Below, one piece after another: positions 13,025-18,811 of a DNA stretch of 38,890 bases; position 1 is the first letter of the stretch; each line of letters opens with the position of its first letter. This stretch comes from a virus: positions 1 to 38,890 of IMG/VR virus record IMGVR_UViG_3300011116_000809; one strand, given 5' to 3'. The notes beneath the pieces were generated by a model, which was given only the letters and a program-made list of their open reading frames with translations, was not told the DNA's origin and did no database searches. The position numbers and the translations under genes are program-made.

Positions 13025-13282
13025 TTACTTTGGATCCAAGATGATCCAGCCTGTGTAGTTATCTGCTCTTCTGTCTACGCGTATTAATCCTTTCTCTTCT
13101 AGCCTTTGCAATGCAATCAGATAGTCTTCTACCCTGGTACTTTGCAATGGCATCCTTGGTACAAAGCATGGTTGATTACCATGTTTCTTCCTGTGATTCA
13201 GGTAGTAATACCAAATGTTGCGTTGGTTGATTGTCAGCTTGATCTTCGGGTCAAGCTTAGGCAAATCCTCTTGAGTCAGCAC
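13025..13282 (-). CDS. winged-helix-like DNA-binding protein, 85 aa
   Basis: LTINQRNIWYYYLNHRKKHG resembles the first helix of MarR/LexA-type winged helices. VEDYLIALQRLEEKGLIRVDRR fits the recognition helix followed by the wing, ending GWIILDP. This fold assignment is by pattern only. Likely a small transcriptional regulator. The start overlaps the upstream gene by 26 nt, and a palindrome that could be an operator lies downstream at 12911. Confidence 0.6.
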   Translation of the reverse strand: MLTQEDLPKLDPKIKLTINQRNIWYYYLNHRKKHGNQPCFVPRMPLQSTRVEDYLIALQRLEEKGLIRVDRRADNYTGWIILDPK

Positions 13283-13667
13283 GTGCGTTTAATAGCTGTG
13301 ATTTTGGTTGTGATTCAGCAGTAGTACGGACGCTCTTCCGGGAACGCTTTGCGTATCCATTGCTGAAGCTAACAGACCAGGTGTCCCATCCGAGGTAGTC
13401 CTTGCATTCGCCGTACTCTTCTTCTGCCCACTCCTGGAGCTTGATGGCTTCACGGATGGCCTGCTTCTTGGAGAAGACACAGATTGTTTTGACTGGCCAT
13501 CCTTGCTGGTAGTACCAACCACCTTCTTCTGGTCCACCGTAACGCATGGCGCATTCGTGGAGGGTAATGGTGGTTGGTTCTTCACCTTCAACTTCGGTGT
13601 ACCACTTGTAACTTGTGATGTAGTTACGAGCTGTTTGGGTCTTGGCAAATGGATTGTTAGTAGACAT
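13257..13667 (-). CDS. hypothetical protein, 136 aa
   Basis: MSTNNPFAKTQTARNYITSYKWY is followed by TTITLHECAMRYGG and GGWYYQQGWPVKTICVFSKKQAIREAI, then EYGECKDYLGWDTWSV and a basic tail (AKRSRKSVRTT). The Trp/Tyr-rich body looks globular. GGAG lies 11 nt before ATG 13667. The gene sits almost wholly inside a second open frame (13289-13762). This frame has the more protein-like composition in the shared part. Confidence 0.65.
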   Translation of the reverse strand: MSTNNPFAKTQTARNYITSYKWYTEVEGEEPTTITLHECAMRYGGPEEGGWYYQQGWPVKTICVFSKKQAIREAIKLQEWAEEEYGECKDYLGWDTWSVSFSNGYAKRSRKSVRTTAESQPKSQLLNARADSRGFA

Positions 13668-13762
13668 TCGATGAAGTCTCCGATGAGTGTGATAGTGATT
13701 GAGACGAGGACAATGCATAGGATGATTGGATCCTCATCCCATACTTGACGTTGTTTAGTCAT
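13289..13762 (-). CDS. possible overlapping gene with N-terminal membrane helix
   Basis: ATG 13762 overlaps the upstream stop by 8 nt in the ATGACTAA arrangement used by several true genes here. The first residues, MTKQRQVWDEDP, lead into IILCIVLVSITITLIGDFI, a clear membrane segment. Beyond about residue 45 the frame runs through the body of the 13257-13667 gene and becomes Ser/Thr/Lys-rich, as out-of-frame reading often does. Either the N-terminal membrane part is real and the tail incidental, or the ORF is spurious. Confidence 0.4.
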   Translation of the reverse strand: MTKQRQVWDEDPIILCIVLVSITITLIGDFIECLLTIHLPRPKQLVTTSQVTSGTPKLKVKNQPPLPSTNAPCVTVDQKKVVGTTSKDGQSKQSVSSPRSRPSVKPSSSRSGQKKSTANARTTSDGTPGLLASAMDTQSVPGRASVLLLNHNQNHSY

Positions 13763-13937
13763 GGTAGTCATTGATTACATACCTCTCGTTGTAGTGGTCA
13801 CATGCATTGCGTTCTGCGGATGATATCTCATCGATACCATCCCATTCATCCATGGATGATTCACGCATTGCTTCTTCTATTTCATATGCTCTATCTGACA
13901 TGGCGTCAAGATAGTCAGCTGCATAATCGTTTGGCAT
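13755..13937 (-). CDS. hypothetical acidic protein, 60 aa
   Basis: MPNDYAADYLDAMSDRAYEIEEAMRESSMDEWDGIDE is acidic and helical; the tail has two His and several Tyr residues. Start ATG 13937, preceded by the leader hairpin at 13963-13983. Family unknown. Confidence 0.6.
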   Translation of the reverse strand: MPNDYAADYLDAMSDRAYEIEEAMRESSMDEWDGIDEISSAERNACDHYNERYVINDYHD

Positions 13938-13962
13938 GTTGTTAAGTTGTAGTGGTTAATGC

Positions 13963-13983
13963 CTGCGTTTATAGGATGCGCAG
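13963..13983 (-). promoter_or_regulatory. leader hairpin with TATAAA loop (copy 1)
   Basis: Minus-strand arms CTGCG/CGCAG enclose CATCCTATAAA, preceded by GGGGG. The element recurs exactly at 15061-15081 and in a varied form at 19136-19156, each 16-25 nt before a start codon. The TATAAA could be a -10 box placed in the loop. Confidence 0.6.
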
Positions 13984-13991
13984 CCCCCTGG

Positions 13992-13997
13992 TAAAAT
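13992..13997 (+). promoter_or_regulatory. -10-like box TAAAAT
   Basis: TAAAAT lies 24 nt before ATG 14022. TA(A/G/T)AAT boxes sit 20-26 nt before many rightward virion genes (26985, 25546, 23902, 28435, 31307, 31806), suggesting a shared late-promoter form with no evident -35. Confidence 0.4.
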
Positions 13998-14021
13998 ATA
14001 TAATTATTGATTAATAACTAT

Positions 14022-14585
14022 ATGCCTGTACCAGTTACTAAATTTCAAGATTTGCTAAACGCGGTTACCAAAAATCCTGAATACTTTACACCTGGCTACA
14101 CAAAACAATCTGTATTGTATAAAGGTGCCCCTGGTCAGATGTTAAATGCATTTAAAGCTTTTGTCCCTGGACAAGGCGGCATGCTAACACACGCAGATAA
14201 AACAGGCATGTTTGGCATTTCACCTTTGAGTGGGCAAATGACATTAAAATCTACTAACGGTTGGGGCCTTGATGTTAATCCCATGGCTAAATCAGTGGGA
14301 TTTAATAAAGGTAATTTTGCAATTGGTGGTTCTTTCAATAAAGATTTACCTAGTGCATACATAAATTATGGCCCAGTTAATGTGCAGGGCTCTTTAGGCT
14401 TTGATCCAAGTATTCAAATGAATATTAATACTAATGCTACTAGAGACTTTATCGAACCAACAATGATGCAAGAGTTTCTTGCTGGTGATACAGTGCCACA
14501 ACAATTAAATCCAACTGCAAGAGAGGAGTTGGAACAACAACTTAATCAATATCGCAATTCTAATCCAACTTGGTACAGACCATAG
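14022..14585 (+). CDS. isolated rightward gene, unknown, 187 aa
   Basis: The only convincing rightward gene inside the leftward block. The start is MPVPVTKFQDLLNAVTKNP at ATG 14022; an in-frame TTG upstream is less likely. The sequence is Gly/Asn-rich with beta-like stretches (GWGLDVNPMAKSVGFNKG, FAIGGSFNKD, YINYGPVNVQGSLGF) and ends in a Gln/Asn-rich helix. Composition and the upstream -10-like box match the virion genes beyond 19.7 kb, so it may be a virion or late gene. No family recognised. Confidence 0.75.
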   Translation: MPVPVTKFQDLLNAVTKNPEYFTPGYTKQSVLYKGAPGQMLNAFKAFVPGQGGMLTHADKTGMFGISPLSGQMTLKSTNGWGLDVNPMAKSVGFNKGNFAIGGSFNKDLPSAYINYGPVNVQGSLGFDPSIQMNINTNATRDFIEPTMMQEFLAGDTVPQQLNPTAREELEQQLNQYRNSNPTWYRP

Positions 14586-14737
14586 GATTGATTGCAACGA
14601 TAAATCTGTTGTTGTTGTGTGCAATAATAAATACCATTTTGGGATTGATAAATAAAATGCATGCCATCACTAATTGTGATTCCACCAATACCAAGGTATT
14701 GTTGTAAGCATGCAAATGTTGTGCAAATAAAATTCAT
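14546..14737 (-). CDS. possible small gene, 63 aa, convergent with the rightward gene
   Basis: ATG 14737 opens MNFICTTFACLQQYLGIGG, then GMHFIYQSQNGIYYC with four glutamines. The last 40 nt overlap the end of the rightward gene. Most of it fills an otherwise empty interval, but no Shine-Dalgarno or family supports it. Confidence 0.35.
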   Translation of the reverse strand: MNFICTTFACLQQYLGIGGITISDGMHFIYQSQNGIYYCTQQQQIYRCNQSYGLYQVGLELRY

Positions 14738-14754
14738 AGTTAATCAGTCTACTG

Positions 14755-15036
14755 TCAGATTATTCCAAGAATACTGAGCCAGCTTTTTGGATGATCTGGT
14801 TCTACTTCATCTTCATCTGGAGTAAAACATATTGAATCAAATACCCATTCTTCTACTTCTCCCATCGTTGGTACCGGAACCAACTCTTGTTTCCATGTGA
14901 TGTGCGGCCAACCATCTTTGATAATGATCTGACGATTACAAAGACTTGTGTCCGCTGGTTCATCGGCTTCTTCTTGTGTCATTGTCTTATATCCCATAAG
15001 ATCGCCAATGAGTAGTTGTGCAAGTGATAATGCCAT
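14755..15036 (-). CDS. hypothetical acidic protein, 93 aa
   Basis: MALSLAQLLIGDLMGYK is helical. A central NRQIIIKDGWPHITWKQELV has beta character, and the tail is acidic (FTPDEDEVEPDHP). Start ATG 15036, 24 nt after the leader hairpin at 15061-15081. Family unknown. Confidence 0.65.
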   Translation of the reverse strand: MALSLAQLLIGDLMGYKTMTQEEADEPADTSLCNRQIIIKDGWPHITWKQELVPVPTMGEVEEWVFDSICFTPDEDEVEPDHPKSWLSILGII

Positions 15037-15060
15037 GTTGTTGAGTTGTAGTTGTATGGT

Positions 15061-15081
15061 CTGCGTTTATAGGATGCGCAG
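15061..15081 (-). promoter_or_regulatory. leader hairpin with TATAAA loop (copy 2)
   Basis: Identical over 21 bp to the element at 13963-13983, including the flanking C-run and CTGGTA. Both sit 24-25 nt before a start codon. Confidence 0.6.
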
Positions 15082-15129
15082 CCCCCTGGTACTCATTGAC
15101 TAAGTGATGTCACCCCAATGTAGGGTACA

Positions 15130-15444
15130 TTACTTGTAAAGATATACACCTGCCCAATCTGCACGCTTGATCATTGACTCATATGATGTGTCATCAAAGA
15201 GCCAATAGCGTACATGCTTGGCAGGTGATTTGAATGATGCAGGTTTGTAGACTGCACCAGTCTTCTTATCAATGAAGGCATGCACCGACCTAGCGCCGCA
15301 CGTATCTACAAAGATTAGTTTGAGATACTTCCTGCCTTCTTGGATCTCATAGTTGATCTTGTTGTAGTCACGCTCACCGTAATTACTGATGAGCGCTTGA
15401 ACACAGTCACTGATTTTGGCATGTAATGTTAATTGATCTGTCAT
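15130..15444 (-). CDS. hypothetical protein, 104 aa
   Basis: MTDQLTLHAKISDCVQALISNYGERDY, then YEIQEGRKYLKLIFVDTCGARSVHAFIDKKTGAVYKPASF, then a helical tail with a Trp. The KLIFVD..GARSVHAFIDKKTGAVYKPASW-like core is one I associate with short phage proteins of unknown role. Start overlaps the membrane-protein stop as ATGA. Family function unknown. Confidence 0.7.
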   Translation of the reverse strand: MTDQLTLHAKISDCVQALISNYGERDYNKINYEIQEGRKYLKLIFVDTCGARSVHAFIDKKTGAVYKPASFKSPAKHVRYWLFDDTSYESMIKRADWAGVYLYK

Positions 15445-15644
15445 GGTTTAAGTTGTGCCGGTGATGGTGGTGGAGCAGGTGGGAAAGCAGTGATGTCAAT
15501 GCCTAGCATTGCACCTGCTGTGATAATGGCAATGACAAGCATAAAGACTGTCACCAAAAGATTACTACGGCGCGTCTCATGAGACTTACCGTAAGAATCC
15601 AATGTGACAAACTTGCCCTTGCCCATGGAATAAATTGTCTTCAT
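15441..15644 (-). CDS. small single-span membrane protein, 67 aa
   Basis: Basic N-terminus (MKTIYSMGKGKFV...ETRRSN), then one membrane helix LLVTVFMLVIAIITAGAML, then a Pro-rich tail FPPAPPPSPAQLKP. I chose ATG 15644, one base after the upstream stop, over a TTG at 15659. The positive-inside rule predicts a cytoplasmic N-terminus. Function unknown. Confidence 0.65.
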   Translation of the reverse strand: MKTIYSMGKGKFVTLDSYGKSHETRRSNLLVTVFMLVIAIITAGAMLGIDITAFPPAPPPSPAQLKP

Positions 15645-15645
15645 G

Positions 15646-15912
15646 TCATTCAACTGCAAAGATGTAACGGCAAGCAGTCAACCGCTCAGGCGTACTGCCC
15701 TCATCAATATCTGATAGAGGAACCCACTTGCCTTTGATGTTAAGGTCAACGCATTGTTGCCTGCGTTGTACCATGGCTATCAACTCATCTACTGTTGCAA
15801 TCCAGTGCATGTACACCAAACCTGGCTTGCATTCCATGTAGTAGTCTTCAGGTTCAATATCAAATGTGCGGCAAGCTTCATTGATTTCATTCTGATCAAA
15901 CGTTACAACCAT
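15646..15912 (-). CDS. hypothetical protein, 88 aa
   Basis: MVVTFDQNEINEACRTFDIEPEDYYME is followed by LVYMHWIATVDELIAMVQRRQQC and a C-terminal half ending RYIFAVE. GGAG lies 7 nt before ATG 15912. Preceded by a terminator-plus-hairpin module. Family unknown. Confidence 0.65.
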   Translation of the reverse strand: MVVTFDQNEINEACRTFDIEPEDYYMECKPGLVYMHWIATVDELIAMVQRRQQCVDLNIKGKWVPLSDIDEGSTPERLTACRYIFAVE

Positions 15913-15935
15913 GTGTCTCCGTTGAATTGAGTGTG

Positions 15936-15977
15936 TGCAGGATTATGAATCCTGCAAGAAACCCTGATTGCTCAGGG
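15936..15977 (-). terminator. terminator followed by start-proximal hairpin (module A)
   Basis: In minus-strand order CCCTGA-GCAA-TCAGGG followed by TTTCT is a terminator form. TGCAGGATT and AATCCTGCA then pair over 9 bp around CAT, ending 24 nt before ATG 15912. The same two-hairpin order recurs at 16258, 16541 and 17160. Confidence 0.6.
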
Positions 15978-15990
15978 CTTGATGCAGAAA

Positions 15991-16230
15991 TCAATCTTGA
16001 TGCATGCGTTCCCAGCGCAGCAGATCCCTATTGAGATCTACCTTGCGCTGGAGTACCACGCAGAATGATTCAAGGTCCTGGAACTGAGCCATCCCATCTT
16101 GCCATTTCCAGAAGACATCAAGAGCAGCTTGTCGCTGTTCTTCAATCTCTTGGTCGATGACAGGAGAGTCCCTGCGTGCCAGGAGCCGGGCATCCTGGGT
16201 CAGGAGCTGTTCAACACTTGCAGGAGTCAT
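15991..16230 (-). CDS. hypothetical helical protein, 79 aa
   Basis: Almost entirely alpha-helical: LLTQDARLLARRD, IEEQRQAALDVFWKWQDGMAQF, VVLQRKVDLNRDLLRWERM. Such small charged helical proteins often bind a partner protein, but none is indicated. AGGA lies before ATG 16230. Family unknown. Confidence 0.65.
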   Translation of the reverse strand: MTPASVEQLLTQDARLLARRDSPVIDQEIEEQRQAALDVFWKWQDGMAQFQDLESFCVVLQRKVDLNRDLLRWERMHQD

Positions 16231-16257
16231 GGTCCTAGTTGGGTTGAGTTGATCTGA

Positions 16258-16319
16258 TGCAGAGCTAAACTCTGCAGAAAACCCACCGTCCGATACGCAA
16301 ACGTATCAGATGGCAGGGC
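16258..16319 (-). terminator. terminator followed by start-proximal hairpin (module B)
   Basis: Minus-strand hairpin with inner CTGATACG/CGTATCGG and outer CCCTGCC/GGTGGG arms, followed by TTTTC. Then TGCAGAG/CTCTGCA pair around TTTAG, ending 28 nt before ATG 16230. Confidence 0.55.
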
Positions 16320-16331
16320 TTAGTGCAGAAA

Positions 16332-16520
16332 TCAGATCTGATCTTTAGGTGTAAGTATGAATGCCATATCATTAGGCATCATGAGTGCAGCTGCACGACA
16401 ACGAATGTCATGCAATACACCAGATGCCTGCGCCTTGGTAGGCACTTTGGCGTTCTCTACTGCTGATGCGGCAGTGCGCATGAAACAAGCAGTGTTCTTT
16501 CTAATGTTGAGCTTAGTCAT
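16332..16520 (-). CDS. hypothetical basic protein, 62 aa
   Basis: MTKLNIRKNTACFMRTAASAVENAKVPTKAQA, then VLHDIRCRAAALM and FILTPKDQI. Basic and helical with no recognised motif. Each flank carries a terminator-hairpin module, so it is probably its own transcription unit. Confidence 0.6.
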   Translation of the reverse strand: MTKLNIRKNTACFMRTAASAVENAKVPTKAQASGVLHDIRCRAAALMMPNDMAFILTPKDQI

Positions 16521-16540
16521 AGCATGTAGTTGAGCTGAAG

Positions 16541-16583
16541 TACAGGATGTTAAGTCCTGCAGAAACCCATCATTGCTGATGGG
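16541..16583 (-). terminator. terminator followed by start-proximal hairpin (module C)
   Basis: Minus strand CCCATCA-GCAA-TGATGGG then TTTCT, followed by TGCAGGA/TCCTGTA arms around a seven-base loop, ending 21 nt before ATG 16520. Confidence 0.6.
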
Positions 16584-16595
16584 AAAGTGCAGGAA

Positions 16596-16865
16596 TCACA
16601 TCAGATTGTGAAGTCGCTCTTGCTCCAGAATTATGGAGTCATGATAGTAGTCCTCCATAAGGAGGAGCATCTCTTTGATCTGAGTTGGTATCCCAGATCC
16701 AATAGTGCGTATGTCTCTTGCTTCCCATTGTTCCCATGTGTTATCTGTGTCTGGATCCCAGACATTCCAAAGCTTCTCAAAATGGAGCTGAGTACTCTCA
16801 CCTCCATACCAAGCAACTCGGAAACCATTCTCAGCACTAGGCTGATAGATCATTGCAGGTTGCAT
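16596..16865 (-). CDS. hypothetical protein, 89 aa
   Basis: Trp-rich N-terminal half (FRVAWYGGESTQLHFEKLWNVWDP) and a helical C-terminal half (QIKEMLLLMEDYYHDSIILEQERLH). I prefer ATG 16865, with AGGA seven bases upstream, to an in-frame TTG at 16901 that would lie in the leader hairpin. Family unknown. Confidence 0.6.
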   Translation of the reverse strand: MQPAMIYQPSAENGFRVAWYGGESTQLHFEKLWNVWDPDTDNTWEQWEARDIRTIGSGIPTQIKEMLLLMEDYYHDSIILEQERLHNLM

Positions 16866-16910
16866 GAATTGTCCTGAATGGATGCCACTGGATTGTGGCA
16901 ATTGTTGTGT

Positions 16911-16927
16911 GGGGGATTTGATCCCCC
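16911..16927 (-). terminator. GGGGGAT hairpin in the leader
   Basis: GGGGGAT and ATCCCCC pair perfectly around three bases. The same hairpin occurs at 18074-18090. On the minus strand it is followed by TGCCAC/GTGGCA arms before the start. No clear U-tract, so terminator function is uncertain. Confidence 0.45.
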
Positions 16928-16941
16928 GGCATCATGCCTGG

Positions 16942-17139
16942 TCAGATGACCATCACAACATCTGACATCATCATTTCAGGAAGAGTAAGTAGTTTGATGT
17001 CATTAGTACCCTGGACACCGTCATTTAACTCTGGCGAGTTATGTACGAAGTCCAGTTGTGCGGCATACTCAAGAGCTTCTACGTACTCGTTAGAGCCGAA
17101 GATGCGATCTTGAACGCCGTTGAGTGTTACGAAATACAC
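16942..17139 (-). CDS. hypothetical protein, 65 aa, GTG start
   Basis: Starts with GTG at 17139 behind GGAG with six-base spacing: MYFVTLNGVQDRIFGSNEYVEALEYAAQLDFVH. The YFVTLNG and helical YVEALEYA pattern suggests a small beta-alpha fold. C-terminus is Met/Val-rich. Family unknown. Confidence 0.6.
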   Translation of the reverse strand: MYFVTLNGVQDRIFGSNEYVEALEYAAQLDFVHNSPELNDGVQGTNDIKLLTLPEMMMSDVVMVI

Positions 17140-17159
17140 TGTGTGCTCCGTAGGTTAAA

Positions 17160-17200
17160 GACAGACTTGAGGTCTGCAGTAACACCTGGTTGTCCAGGGG
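17160..17200 (-). terminator. terminator followed by start-proximal hairpin (module D)
   Basis: Minus strand CCTGG-ACAA-CCAGG then GTGTTACT, followed by TGCAGAC/GTCTGTC around five bases. It ends about 20 nt before GTG 17139 and matches modules A to C in order. Confidence 0.5.
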
Positions 17201-17212
17201 AAAGTGCAAACG

Positions 17213-17404
17213 TCAGATCTTATAGCCGTTGGTAATACACCATTCACGGTGTAGTTCATCAGCTTGGATGGGCCAGTCATGCTGCTTGCATTGCTTAGCA
17301 GTTGCAACATCAAGCTGATGAATAATCACCTGGCTTCCAACGCCAAGTATGATGGCATAAATAACAGTTGCAACAGCAAACTGCTTCGGATTGAATTGAG
17401 GCAT
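17213..17404 (-). CDS. small single-span membrane protein, 63 aa
   Basis: MPQFNPKQFAVATVIYAIILGVGSQVII has one membrane helix (about residues 9-27). A soluble tail follows with KQCKQHDWP and EWCITNGYK. I chose ATG 17404; an in-frame GTG at 17422 lies in the leader. A CCACAC/GTGTGG hairpin lies just upstream. Function unknown. Confidence 0.6.
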   Translation of the reverse strand: MPQFNPKQFAVATVIYAIILGVGSQVIIHQLDVATAKQCKQHDWPIQADELHREWCITNGYKI

Positions 17405-17433
17405 GATCTGTGTGTAAGCCACACTCAGTGTGT

Positions 17434-17486
17434 GGCAATAACTGTGGGAGGGTTCGCACCTCCCAACCCGCTTGGTTACGGATCAG
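17434..17486 (-). repeat. 53-bp intergenic repeat, copy 1
   Basis: Matches 17771-17823 over 53 bp with one difference (17445). It contains a GGGAGG/CCTCCC hairpin (17446-17464) and an AACC/GGTT hairpin. Each copy follows a stop codon and precedes the next leftward gene. Confidence 0.85.
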
Positions 17487-17487
17487 C

Positions 17488-17733
17488 TCAGCTTGCAAGC
17501 TTCAGCACCTGAATGCTGAAACTAGGGAACAAATGAAGGCGATAATCGCAGTCGCGCTTACCACATTCACATGGATTGGAATCCCAATCTTCTTGTTCTC
17601 TAATAATGGCCTCTGCTTCGAGCAATGCCTTTGCCTCCTTCGCACTCTGAAAAGTGGGATAGAGTGTGTTCTGATGAATCCGACGATCATAAGGATCGTC
17701 TGCAGTAAACACTTCAATAGCAAAAAGGTTCAC
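17488..17733 (-). CDS. hypothetical protein with Cys-rich segment, 81 aa, GTG start
   Basis: AGGAG sits six bases before GTG 17733. A longer frame to 17796 would translate the duplicated leader and is rejected. MNLFAIEVFTADDPYDRRIHQNT leads to a helix (SAKEAKALLEAEAIIREQED), then NPCECGKRDCDY, a compact four-cysteine cluster that could bind zinc, and a C-terminal FPSFSIQVLKLAS. Family unknown. Confidence 0.65.
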   Translation of the reverse strand: MNLFAIEVFTADDPYDRRIHQNTLYPTFQSAKEAKALLEAEAIIREQEDWDSNPCECGKRDCDYRLHLFPSFSIQVLKLAS

Positions 17734-17778
17734 AGGAAACTCCTGTTGTGCGGTGCCTATCTCCGCTGGAGGCAATAA
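17731..17778 (-). repeat. 48-bp leader repeat, copy 1 (ribosome-site module)
   Basis: Nearly identical to 18021-18068 (one difference, at 17739). On the minus strand it holds a TGCCT/AGGCA hairpin, the Shine-Dalgarno AGGAG and the GTG start. The duplication therefore includes the translation start region of both genes. Confidence 0.85.
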
Positions 17779-17823
17779 CTGAGGGAGGGTTCGCACCTCC
17801 CAACCCGCTTGGTTACGGATCAG
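17771..17823 (-). repeat. 53-bp intergenic repeat, copy 2
   Basis: Second copy of the repeat at 17434-17486, beginning inside the stop of the 67-aa gene and overlapping the 48-bp leader repeat. Includes the GGGAGG/CCTCCC hairpin at 17783-17801. Confidence 0.85.
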
Positions 17824-18023
17824 TCAGGATACTTCTTATCCCACTCTTTCTGCAAGCGACGTGCCTCTCGGCACCCGCTTACATACTGGACTCTGACAGA
17901 GTCCGTGACATCAGGTAATTCCGCCACATGCATATGGCGGAGTACCGGGCGTGAATAACGCCACCATCCGGGATTGCCCGGCCAGTCTTGTTGGTACTGA
18001 ACAAGAACAGCTTGCTTGGCCAC
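17820..18023 (-). CDS. hypothetical protein, 67 aa, GTG start
   Basis: GTG 18023 follows AGGAG as in the neighbouring gene. The product reads MAKQAVLVQYQQDWPGNPGWWRYSRPV, then LPDVTDSVRVQYVSGCREARRLQKEWDKKYPD. Trp/Tyr-rich N-terminal half and a basic helical tail. A longer frame from 18149 reads through the leader repeat and is rejected. Family unknown. Confidence 0.65.
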   Translation of the reverse strand: MAKQAVLVQYQQDWPGNPGWWRYSRPVLRHMHVAELPDVTDSVRVQYVSGCREARRLQKEWDKKYPD

Positions 18024-18068
18024 AGGAATCTCCTGTTGTGCGGTGCCTATCTCCGCTGGAGGCAATAA
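18021..18068 (-). repeat. 48-bp leader repeat, copy 2
   Basis: Second copy of the leader at 17731-17778. Here it is joined upstream to the GGGGGAT hairpin instead of the GGGAGG hairpin, showing that leader parts have been shuffled. Confidence 0.85.
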
Positions 18069-18073
18069 GGGTT

Positions 18074-18090
18074 GGGGGATTTGATCCCCC
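18074..18090 (-). terminator. GGGGGAT hairpin, second copy
   Basis: Same 17-bp hairpin as 16911-16927, located between the gene ending at 18115 and the leader repeat. No U-tract; termination is uncertain. Confidence 0.45.
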
Positions 18091-18114
18091 GGCTCACGCC
18101 AATGACTTACGTCA

Positions 18115-18513
18115 TCAACCCCAGTGGACGCCTTCGCTGAGGACAACAATGTCCAATGCGTCTAGCTGATCCCAGTGCGGCATGGCACGACTGCTGTTAA
18201 GCAGCAATTGACATGCCAGCCTGCCGACTGGTGCACTTCCTACGTACATATCTTCTTCAGGAAGAAGACCTGCACTCTGGAACTTACCCCAGCCTTGGGT
18301 CAAGAAACTATCAAGTGTTGCCACATCAGATCCTTTGGTGATGCAATAGAAGTTGTAACCAACTTCCTGTTGATCTACCTCCGGATGTGCAGCACGATAG
18401 AGTTGCTCGGCTTCCCGAAGGATTTCGAGCTGAGCCATCGTGCCCTGTGGCACACCTGCCAGCTTCTCCAGCTTGGCGGCGTCCTTGGTGTTGGGGTAAA
18501 GACGAACTCCCAT
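18115..18513 (-). CDS. hypothetical protein, 132 aa
   Basis: AGGAG with good spacing precedes ATG 18513. The product reads MGVRLYPNTKDAAKLEKLAGVPQGTMAQLE, then AEQLYRAAHPE, NFYCITKGSDVATLDSFLTQGWGKF and a C-terminal DQLDALDIVVLSEGVHW. Looks globular alpha/beta. I do not recognise the family. Preceded by a TAAGT-type hairpin. Confidence 0.7.
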   Translation of the reverse strand: MGVRLYPNTKDAAKLEKLAGVPQGTMAQLEILREAEQLYRAAHPEVDQQEVGYNFYCITKGSDVATLDSFLTQGWGKFQSAGLLPEEDMYVGSAPVGRLACQLLLNSSRAMPHWDQLDALDIVVLSEGVHWG

Positions 18514-18529
18514 GATTCTCCTGGGTACA

Positions 18530-18563
18530 CTTGGACTTACACTGCGGGATTGCAGATGCCAAG
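18530..18563 (-). promoter_or_regulatory. TAAGT-type leader hairpin
   Basis: Minus-strand arms CTTGG/CCAAG enclose CATC, an inner TGC/GCA stem and GTGTAAGT. Fourth member of the group at 7322, 10070 and 10757. Ends 17 nt before ATG 18513, just before the Shine-Dalgarno. Confidence 0.6.
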
Positions 18564-18781
18564 CAGTTCATCTCAGTCAACACCTGAGACTATGTCTGCT
18601 ACGTTTAACGTCCAGCTCGACGATCAATCCCGACCTAAAACATCGGGATATCTACTCGACCGGCATTTATAACCACCACCCTCGCGTGGAGCGGCCATTA
18701 TACACGCGTGATATAATGCGCGTGATTTTAAGTACTAAACCGATATAAGTGTGTAAAAAATAAGTATGAGGGCTACATAAA
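18564..18781 (-). other. long leader rich in inverted repeats, no gene
   Basis: No convincing ORF. On the minus strand it holds ATCCCGA/TCGGGAT arms around TGTTTTAGG, another GACGTTAAAC core (18602-18611), and near 18695-18725 a CATTATA...TATAATG inverted repeat centred on CACGCGTG with a second ATCACGCG beside it. It looks like a control region for the 18115-18513 gene. Confidence 0.4.
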
Positions 18782-18799
18782 CCCCTGGTTGCCCAGGGG
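18782..18799 (-). terminator. rho-independent terminator
   Basis: Minus strand CCCCTGG-GCAA-CCAGGGG followed by TTTATG, 12 nt after the stop at 18812. Same GCAA-loop style as 6819 and 16566. Confidence 0.7.
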
Positions 18800-18811
18800 A
18801 AGAGGTAACCG

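Noticed and set aside
17446-17801. tRNA-like T-arms (GGGTTCGCACC) at 17446 and 17783
   Set aside because: No acceptor, D or anticodon arms surround them; they are duplicated intergenic hairpins.
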